A DNA stretch of 49,749 nucleotides from Methanosarcina spelaei (GTDB taxonomy: Archaea > Halobacteriota > Methanosarcinia > Methanosarcinales > Methanosarcinaceae). The stretch is taken from NCBI RefSeq assembly GCF_002287235.1, contig NZ_LMVP01000024.1, positions 1 to 49,749 on the forward strand. Reading direction: 5' to 3'. Shown here piece after piece: positions 44,526 through 49,749 of this stretch; positions within the stretch are counted from its first letter, which is position 1, and the number at the start of each line of letters is the position of its first letter. The notes below the pieces were generated by a model, which worked only from the letters and a program-made list of their open reading frames with translations, searched no databases and was not told the origin of the DNA. Position numbers and translations under genes: made by a program.

Positions 44526-45486
44526 AAATGCATCTGCCTGCAATGATTTCTTCTTTGGTATCGTCGGCTTTTCTTATTACGAGAGCTCCGTCCGGGGTTA
44601 CTCCTACGGCTTTGCCTTCTATAATTCGTGAGGGCGTCGTGACCTTTACCTCTCTTCCTATGGTGTCGGAGAGAGCAAGCCAGTCATTGAGAATGTGTGA
44701 GAAAGGCTGGGTCTTAAAGAGTATATACTGTTGCTCAAGCTCAAAAAGGAAATCTTGCAGGAACGAAACCCTTTTTATATGCGTTCCAAGCTCGGCTTTC
44801 AAAGTTGTAGAGCCTGCACGGAAAGATTCAGGGATATCTTTCAAATCCATGTTTACATTAATTCCTATTCCCAGCACAACATAATCTACCCTATCCACTT
44901 CGGCCTTTGCTTCGGTAAGAATTCCACAAACTTTCTTCCCGTTAATACGGACATCATTTGGCCATTTAATACGTGAATCAAGGCCCATATTGCGAATAAC
45001 GTTTGCAACTGCAAGCCCTGCAACCAGAGTTAGCCTTGAGGCATGCCTTAGAGGAATTCCGGGTTTCAATATCACAGATATCCAGATCCCGCCATGAGGT
45101 GAGACCCATTCTCTGCCCATCCGACCTCTGCCTCCTTTCTGCACTTCAGCAATTACAAGCGCGCCTTCTTCTTCCGATGCCGCGATTTCTTTTGCAATAC
45201 TGTTTGTAGAAGTTACCTCTTCGAAATAGTGGATTTTTTTTCCTAGAAGAGTTGTTTTAAGCCCCATCTGGATTTCTTCCGGGTACAGAAGTTGAGGTAC
45301 GGATTTCAGGACATATCCTCTTTTCGGAGATGATTCTATCTCATAACCATCAGCCTGAAGGGACTTGATATATTTCCAGACCATTGTCCTCGAGATCCCT
45401 AACTTAAGCCCCAATTCCTCTCCGGAAACAGGACTTTCCTGTGCATCTTTAAGTGCCTTGATAATTCGAGATCTTTTATCTCCCAT
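44509..45486 (-). CDS. birA: BirA: biotin-protein ligase with N-terminal HTH repressor domain
   Basis: 325 residues. The N-terminal winged helix (GEELGLKLGISRTMVWKYIK) is followed by the ligase domain with the ATP/biotin motif GGRGRMGREW (118-127), SPHGGIWISVILKP, KWPNDV (174-179) and KVCGILTEA, and a C-terminal SH3-like domain. BirA forms biotinyl-AMP and biotinylates PycB Lys539; the HTH suggests that it also represses biotin-related genes. The setting in a pycB-pycA-birA cluster agrees with the gene order described in Methanosarcina barkeri. A promoter and operator-like palindrome precede it (45520-45558). Confidence 0.93.
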   Translation of the reverse strand: MGDKRSRIIKALKDAQESPVSGEELGLKLGISRTMVWKYIKSLQADGYEIESSPKRGYVLKSVPQLLYPEEIQMGLKTTLLGKKIHYFEEVTSTNSIAKEIAASEEEGALVIAEVQKGGRGRMGREWVSPHGGIWISVILKPGIPLRHASRLTLVAGLAVANVIRNMGLDSRIKWPNDVRINGKKVCGILTEAKAEVDRVDYVVLGIGINVNMDLKDIPESFRAGSTTLKAELGTHIKRVSFLQDFLFELEQQYILFKTQPFSHILNDWLALSDTIGREVKVTTPSRIIEGKAVGVTPDGALVIRKADDTKEEIIAGRCIYARSR

Positions 45487-45533
45487 CCTCGTACCCCATA
45501 CAGATGTATGCGTTACACCGTATATATTTTTTT

Positions 45534-45558
45534 AGTTTAAGTCGTTTCATATTAAACT
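45534..45558 (-). promoter_or_regulatory. candidate BirA operator next to the birA TATA box
   Basis: Perfect inverted repeat AGTTTAA-N11-TTAAACT. Reading toward birA it is followed within 10 bases by a TATA box (AAAATATATA at 45520-45530), with the birA ATG about 35 bases further on. Known biotin operators have two half-sites of similar size and spacing, and BirA here has an HTH domain. The location in the BRE region of the promoter would allow autorepression. Confidence 0.5.
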
Positions 45559-45596
45559 GACCTGAATCCTGTCCCTGTTTCCCAGGAGGACACATG

Positions 45597-47078
45597 TCAC
45601 CTCTGTGTATTCTGTGCCATGCTCACATAGGCGTGCACGGCAGCTGTAATGGCCGCAACTTTTTTGTCTTTTGCTTGAAGAGCCGAAGCCAGAGTAGCTC
45701 CTTTTTCAGCATCTGCTTTGACAACCTCTTCAACGGCTTCCAGAATATTATGGTCTTCAATAAAAGCCGTTGTAAGGTCGCCTCTACGGAAAGCAGGGTT
45801 GCGCATAACCGCTTTATGGAAGGGGATATTAGTTTTTACTCCAACGACCACATACTCGTAAAGAGCCCTTTCCATCCTGGCAATCGCTACATCTCTTGTC
45901 TTTGCCCAGACACAAAGTTTCGAAATCATTGAATCGTAGTAAGGTGAAATGGTGTAACCTGTATGTACTCCACTGTCCACTCGAACTCCAGGCCCACCTG
46001 CTGACCGGTATCCACGGATTTTTCCGGGGGAAGGAGCAAAATCATTTAACGGATCTTCTGCGTTGATCCTGCACTCAATAGAATGTCCATTGATAACGAT
46101 ATCTTCCTGATTAAATTCAAGCTTTTCTCCCCAGGCTATCCTGAGTTGCTCTCTTACAATATCAACACCTGTAACCATCTCAGTTATTCCGTGTTCGACC
46201 TGCAAGCGAGTATTGACTTCAAGGAAATAGAAGTTGCCCTTTGAATAAAGAAACTCCACTGTCCCTGCATTTACATAACCAATTGTCTTTGCTACCCTGA
46301 CCGCGGCTTCTCCCATCTGGGCCCTCAGTTCAGGAGTCATGATAGGGGAAGGCGCTTCTTCAATAAGTTTCTGATGCCTTCTTTGAATGGAGCATTCCCT
46401 ATCTGAGAGGTAAATTGTGTTTCCATATCCGTCTGCCAGAATCTGAATCTCTATGTGCCTGGGTTCCTCTACATACTTTTCAATGAAAACTGAGGAATCA
46501 CCAAACGCTGAGCCAGCCATTTGCCTGGTAGAGCTGAGTGCAGCAGCAAGTTCATCGCTGGAATCAACTACTTTCATCCCAATTCCGCCGCCGCCTGCCG
46601 AGGCTTTAATCAAAACAGGATAGCCGATCTCTTCTGCAATTTTTACAGCCTCAACAGGATCCTCAACCGCATCTTTCGTCCCGGGCACAACAGGAACGCC
46701 AGCCTTCATCATAAGGTTTCTGGCTCTGATCTTGCTTCCCATCTCGGCAATCACATGGCTTGGAGGACCTATGAAAACAATTCCTTCTTCCTCACAACGT
46801 TTTGCAAAGACAGGATTTTCGGAGAGGAAGCCATAACCCGGATGAATTGCTTCAGCTCCTGTGTTTTTTGCAACTGCAAGAATAGCCTCCATGTTCAGAT
46901 AGCTCTGGCTGGAAGGGGCCGGGCCTATCAGGTAGGCCTCATCTGCATACTTGGCAAAAAGGGCATTTTTATCAGCTTCCGAACAGACCGCAACCGTGGA
47001 AATTCCAAGTTCGCGGCAGGCACGCATAACCCTGATTGCAATCTCACCGCGGTTTGCAATGAGTACTTTTTTGAACAT
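45597..47078 (-). CDS. pycA: pyruvate carboxylase subunit A (biotin carboxylase)
   Basis: 493 residues from ATG 47078 ([16 protein letters not shown]); an upstream ATG at 47090 is weaker. It is an ATP-grasp biotin carboxylase: [24 protein letters not shown], the [16 protein letters not shown] segment and [20 protein letters not shown]. It carboxylates biotin on PycB using ATP and bicarbonate. Together PycA and PycB convert pyruvate to oxaloacetate, which feeds 2-oxoglutarate synthesis in methanogens. pycB lies upstream with a 21-bp gap, so both are co-transcribed. Full length. Confidence 0.95.
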   Translation of the reverse strand: MFKKVLIANRGEIAIRVMRACRELGISTVAVCSEADKNALFAKYADEAYLIGPAPSSQSYLNMEAILAVAKNTGAEAIHPGYGFLSENPVFAKRCEEEGIVFIGPPSHVIAEMGSKIRARNLMMKAGVPVVPGTKDAVEDPVEAVKIAEEIGYPVLIKASAGGGGIGMKVVDSSDELAAALSSTRQMAGSAFGDSSVFIEKYVEEPRHIEIQILADGYGNTIYLSDRECSIQRRHQKLIEEAPSPIMTPELRAQMGEAAVRVAKTIGYVNAGTVEFLYSKGNFYFLEVNTRLQVEHGITEMVTGVDIVREQLRIAWGEKLEFNQEDIVINGHSIECRINAEDPLNDFAPSPGKIRGYRSAGGPGVRVDSGVHTGYTISPYYDSMISKLCVWAKTRDVAIARMERALYEYVVVGVKTNIPFHKAVMRNPAFRRGDLTTAFIEDHNILEAVEEVVKADAEKGATLASALQAKDKKVAAITAAVHAYVSMAQNTQR

Positions 47079-47099
47079 AATGCCTTCCACCTCACTATA

Positions 47100-48821
47100 T
47101 TATTCGATTGACATGATTATGTCGCCAGGAGATACAGTGTCCCCTTCGGAAACAAAAATCTCTCTTACAACGCCTGAATGGGCAGCATGAACAGTGTTTT
47201 CCATTTTCATAGCTTCGATAACAGCAATTGTGTCGCCTTCTGCAACAGTATCTTCGACCTTGACCTTAAGAGAGAGAACCATGCCCTGCATTGAAACGCT
47301 CACAGCTCCTTTAACGGACTCGACACTCGGCTTTTTGGGAGAAGCTTCAGATATGGATACTTCCCCACCGAGAGGTTCAATCCTGACCTCATAGATTTCG
47401 TCATCCACTTCTACCTTGAAATGAGTTGGAACTTTGTGTTCCTGCTGGACTGCAGGTGCAGATGCAACTACTGCTAGAGCTTCTTCTTCCATTTCTCCCC
47501 TCAGGAACTTGGGAGCGATAGCCGGATACAGAATATAGGTAAGTATATCTTCTTCAGATTTAGCAATACCCATTTCTTCGGCTTCCTTCTTCCTTTTCTC
47601 ATATTCAGGTTTAAGGAGATCGGCAGGACGGCAGTGAATAGGCTCTTCGTCCCCGATCACCTTGCCTATTATTTCCGGGCTTATTGGAGCAGGAGGGCGC
47701 CCGTAAAGGCCGCGAACGTAATCCTTCACTTCTTTAGGAATAACTTTGTAGCGTTCGCCCATGAGCACGTTAAGAACTGATTGAGTGCCCACGATCTGGC
47801 TTGTAGGAGTGACAAGAGGCGGATATCCAAGCTCCTTTCTAACCCTGGGCATTTCAGCAAGTACCGCATCATATTTGTCAAGAGCGTTCTGTTCTTTTAG
47901 TTGAGATACAAGGTTAGAGAGCATTCCGCCCGGGATCTGGTAAATGAGCACATTAGTATCGATCTGTTCGGAAATAGGATCGAGTATGCCCCGGTATTTC
48001 TCTTTTAATGATTTGAAATATTTAACGGCTTCTTCAAAAGCATTCAGATCCAGCCCGGTATCATAAGGAGTATCTTTGAGAGCAGCTACTACTGTTTCGG
48101 TTGGAGGCTGAGAAGTTCCCCAGGCAAAGGGAGAAAGTGCAGTGTCCAGAATATCGACTCCTGCCTTACAGGCTGCCATATAGCTCATTGGAGCCATTCC
48201 AGAAGTGCAGTGGCAGTGCAGAGAAATCGGAATTGAGATTTCTTTTTTCATGGCACTTATTATATGTGCGGCACCATTTGGGGAAAGAAGGCCTGCCATA
48301 TCTTTGATACAGATGGAATCGCACTCCAATTCTTCAAGCTGTTTTGCAAGTTCAACATATTTCTCAACGGTATGTACCGGACTTATGGTGTAGCAGACCG
48401 TACCCTGTACGTGCGCACCAAGACCTTTTGCCACTTTGATAGAGAATTCCATGTTCCGGATATCATTGACAGCATCAAAAATCCGGAAAATGTCAATTCC
48501 ATTCTGGTAGGATTTAGTAACGAATTTCTCGACCACGTCATCCGAATAGTGCCTGTACCCTACAAGGTTCTGGCCCCTAAGCAACATCTGAGCGTAGGTG
48601 TCTTTCATTTCTTTCTTGATATCCTTCAGGCGCTGCCAGGGATCTTCGTTAAGGTAGCGGATACAGCTGTCAAAGGTGGCACCTCCCCACATTTCAAGGG
48701 AGAAATACCCTATCTGGTCCAGTTGTTCAACCACTTCGAGCATATCTCTTGTCCTCATTCTGGTTGCCAGGAGAGATTGATGTGCATCTCGGAGGATGGT
48801 TTCGGTAATTTTTACACTCAT
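47100..48821 (-). CDS. pycB: pyruvate carboxylase subunit B (carboxyltransferase plus biotin carrier)
   Basis: 573 residues from ATG 48821, preceded by AAGAGGTTC; a longer frame to 48962 lacks homology and is treated as leader. The N-terminal half is the carboxyltransferase TIM barrel (TETILRDAHQSLLATRMRTR, GGATFDSCIRYL, with HCHCTSGMA as metal-site His). The last about 80 residues are the biotinyl domain, with EAMKMEN placing the biotin on Lys539. It moves CO2 from biotin to pyruvate. It is the first gene of the pycB-pycA-birA cluster. Similar proteins are labelled oxaloacetate decarboxylase alpha, but the pycA partner and no membrane subunits favour pyruvate carboxylase. Confidence 0.95.
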   Translation of the reverse strand: MSVKITETILRDAHQSLLATRMRTRDMLEVVEQLDQIGYFSLEMWGGATFDSCIRYLNEDPWQRLKDIKKEMKDTYAQMLLRGQNLVGYRHYSDDVVEKFVTKSYQNGIDIFRIFDAVNDIRNMEFSIKVAKGLGAHVQGTVCYTISPVHTVEKYVELAKQLEELECDSICIKDMAGLLSPNGAAHIISAMKKEISIPISLHCHCTSGMAPMSYMAACKAGVDILDTALSPFAWGTSQPPTETVVAALKDTPYDTGLDLNAFEEAVKYFKSLKEKYRGILDPISEQIDTNVLIYQIPGGMLSNLVSQLKEQNALDKYDAVLAEMPRVRKELGYPPLVTPTSQIVGTQSVLNVLMGERYKVIPKEVKDYVRGLYGRPPAPISPEIIGKVIGDEEPIHCRPADLLKPEYEKRKKEAEEMGIAKSEEDILTYILYPAIAPKFLRGEMEEEALAVVASAPAVQQEHKVPTHFKVEVDDEIYEVRIEPLGGEVSISEASPKKPSVESVKGAVSVSMQGMVLSLKVKVEDTVAEGDTIAVIEAMKMENTVHAAHSGVVREIFVSEGDTVSPGDIIMSIE

Positions 48822-49326
48822 GGATGAACCTCTTAAAATCGAATCAAAATAACCGGGTTTACTATTCCTGATAGCAAACTTTGAACAGTCATTCCGGAGG
48901 GTTTCATTTGATATTCCGGAATTATCAGGGTTAAGATTTTGATCCGTTTGAGTAAAGTACATAAGTCCTCAGATTGCAGTTTTAATACGGTTTTCTATGC
49001 TTTTACCGGAAAGAGGGGGTTTTCGGTTATATTTGACTGATATTCCGGAACCGCAATCGGAGGAAACCAATATTACAGACGTAAATGAAGTACTCAATAT
49101 ATCTTCATTGATGAGAATTCTTTAATATACAATTGTTAACAAGTATATACTTTTCGCCTGTTAACATTAGAAGGGTAGTTTTTAAAAAGTTCCAGGCCCC
49201 AGATACAATTTAAACTTTATTTAAAAGTTATAAGTTAGAAAACGTACATGAAATTCTTCGAATAACATGCACAAATCAATGAAAGTACTCTACGCCCTCT
49301 TTTTTGACTATTAAGCCCTTATTACC
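48822..49326. other. pycB upstream region with repeated palindrome
   Basis: TGATATTCCGGAA occurs at 48909-48921 and 49038-49050 (palindromic core TTCCGGAA), and a third partial copy, ATTCCGGAG, lies at about 48891. The spacing and the location upstream of pycB suggest sites for a transcription factor, but the regulator is unknown. Bases 49278-49312 are the inverted version of the motif at 10007-10041. AT-rich tracts around 49130-49160 may hold the promoter. Confidence 0.45.
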
Positions 49327-49460
49327 TTGGGCAGTAAGGTTGTCCTTATTTTGGTTTCTCAAAACCGTCAGAAAACTAATCAGTGAATTGCCATCGAAGG
49401 CTCAAATGTGACTTTGATCACGGATGCTAAATTGGCCTTTTAGGCAATTCGACTGCCCAA
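49327..49460 (+). ncRNA. candidate bridge-RNA-like leader of an IS110 element
   Basis: TTGGGCAGT at 49327-49335 is perfectly complementary to ACTGCCCAA at 49452-49460, closing a domain of 134 nt just upstream of the transposase ATG at 49480. Inside are smaller stems, for example AGTAAGG with CCTTATT around loop TTGT, and ATTGGCC with GGCAAT around TTTTA. IS110-family elements are known to carry a structured bridge RNA in their left non-coding end. No match to a known bridge RNA could be tested, and the element boundary is not visible. Confidence 0.45.
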
Positions 49461-49479
49461 ATAAATTGGGTGATGTTAT

Positions 49480-49749
49480 ATGATTGAAGTCATAAACAAA
49501 GCTTGTGGTCTAGACATTCACAAAATCTTTTTCATTGCTACAATTCTCAGTAGATCTGGCGAAAAACAACAGCAACGTTTCAACAGAGATGACGAAGGAA
49601 TTTTAGCCCTTAAAAATTGGGTAATATCCGAAAAATGTAATGTTGTTGCATGTGAGTCAACAAGTGATTTCTGGGTTCCTATTTATGATTCTTTGATAAA
49701 GCATCTACCTGTAATAGTTGGAAATGCTCGAGATATGAAGGTATTTACC
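49480..49749 (+). CDS. IS110-family transposase, N-terminal part (cut by window end)
   Basis: 90 codons are visible from ATG 49480 to the end of the window, with no stop. The start MIEVINKACGLDIHKIFFIA has the IS110 DEDD-type first acidic motif (GLDIHK), and VVACESTSDFWVPIYDSL has the second Glu-containing motif. These serine-plus-RuvC-like recombinases move circular elements site-specifically. It is 19 bp after the closing stem of the structured leader. The rest of the gene, including the catalytic Ser domain, lies outside, so intactness cannot be judged. Confidence 0.88.
   Translation, partial: MIEVINKACGLDIHKIFFIATILSRSGEKQQQRFNRDDEGILALKNWVISEKCNVVACESTSDFWVPIYDSLIKHLPVIVGNARDMKVFT

Noticed and set aside
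48822-48962. N-terminal extension of PycB
   Set aside because: No similarity to PycB; a good Shine-Dalgarno precedes ATG 48821 and the region contains regulatory-looking palindromes.
1-49749. tRNA genes
   Set aside because: I looked for the T-loop pattern GGTTCRAATCC in the spacers and found no convincing cloverleaf; a covariance search would be needed to be sure.

Overview
The window looks like chromosome of a methanogenic archaeon of the genus Methanosarcina. The strongest markers are the membrane-type heterodisulfide reductase pair HdrE/HdrD, the flavin/iron-sulfur dihydromethanopterin reductase DmrX, a methanogenesis-marker-9 protein, split pyruvate carboxylase (PycA/PycB) with BirA, an archaeal RNase P RNA, one archaeal MCM helicase, a Methanosarcina-type S-layer domain protein and PKD-domain surface proteins. 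Coding DNA is moderately AT-rich; the spacers are long, very AT-rich and full of short tandem duplications. The species cannot be fixed from sequence alone.

Layout. 1-6 kb is a surface-protein region: a 5'-broken propeller/PKD gene, a frameshifted zinc-phospholipase-like pseudogene and an intact secreted subtilase with three PKD domains. 6-15 kb holds a NurA-HerA pair (HerA interrupted by an in-frame UAG), an unknown exported protein, a membrane-tethered Mrr-type nuclease, a possible 45-residue membrane peptide, a coiled-coil protein and a PD-(D/E)xK-type nuclease. 15.4-22.5 kb is a PHP phosphoesterase and a complete five-gene peptide/nickel-type ABC importer. 22.6-26.4 kb (minus strand) is DmrX, DUF447, a CitG-like protein and marker protein 9, probably a tetrahydromethanopterin-related module. 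rnpB follows at 26.8 kb. 27.5-31 kb holds three tandem geranylgeranyl-reductase-family flavoproteins (archaeal lipid saturation). 31.5-34.9 kb is hdrE-hdrD followed by two DUF116 membrane proteins. 35.7-37.5 kb has a small siroheme reductase and a rubrerythrin-like protein. 38-43.6 kb (plus strand) has a dead ferredoxin, TrmJ, MCM, DUF424 and two coiled-coil proteins. 43.9-48.8 kb (minus strand) is pycB-pycA-birA plus an S-layer-type protein. The window ends inside an IS110-family transposase gene.

How the genes work together: HdrDE is the terminal respiratory complex that reduces CoM-S-S-CoB. DmrX completes tetrahydromethanopterin. PycAB makes oxaloacetate for the partial citric acid cycle, and BirA biotinylates PycB. 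The flavoprotein reductases saturate membrane lipids. The most notable observations are the UAG codon inside HerA (no other protein gene in the window whose end is visible stops with TAG, so pyrrolysine insertion or a recent nonsense mutation are the alternatives), nine 18-bp repeats fused in frame to an ABC ATPase, a structured leader in front of the IS110 transposase that fits a bridge RNA, a candidate BirA operator, two MITE-like elements, a multi-lesion ferredoxin pseudogene, and an unusually high density of tandem repeats.
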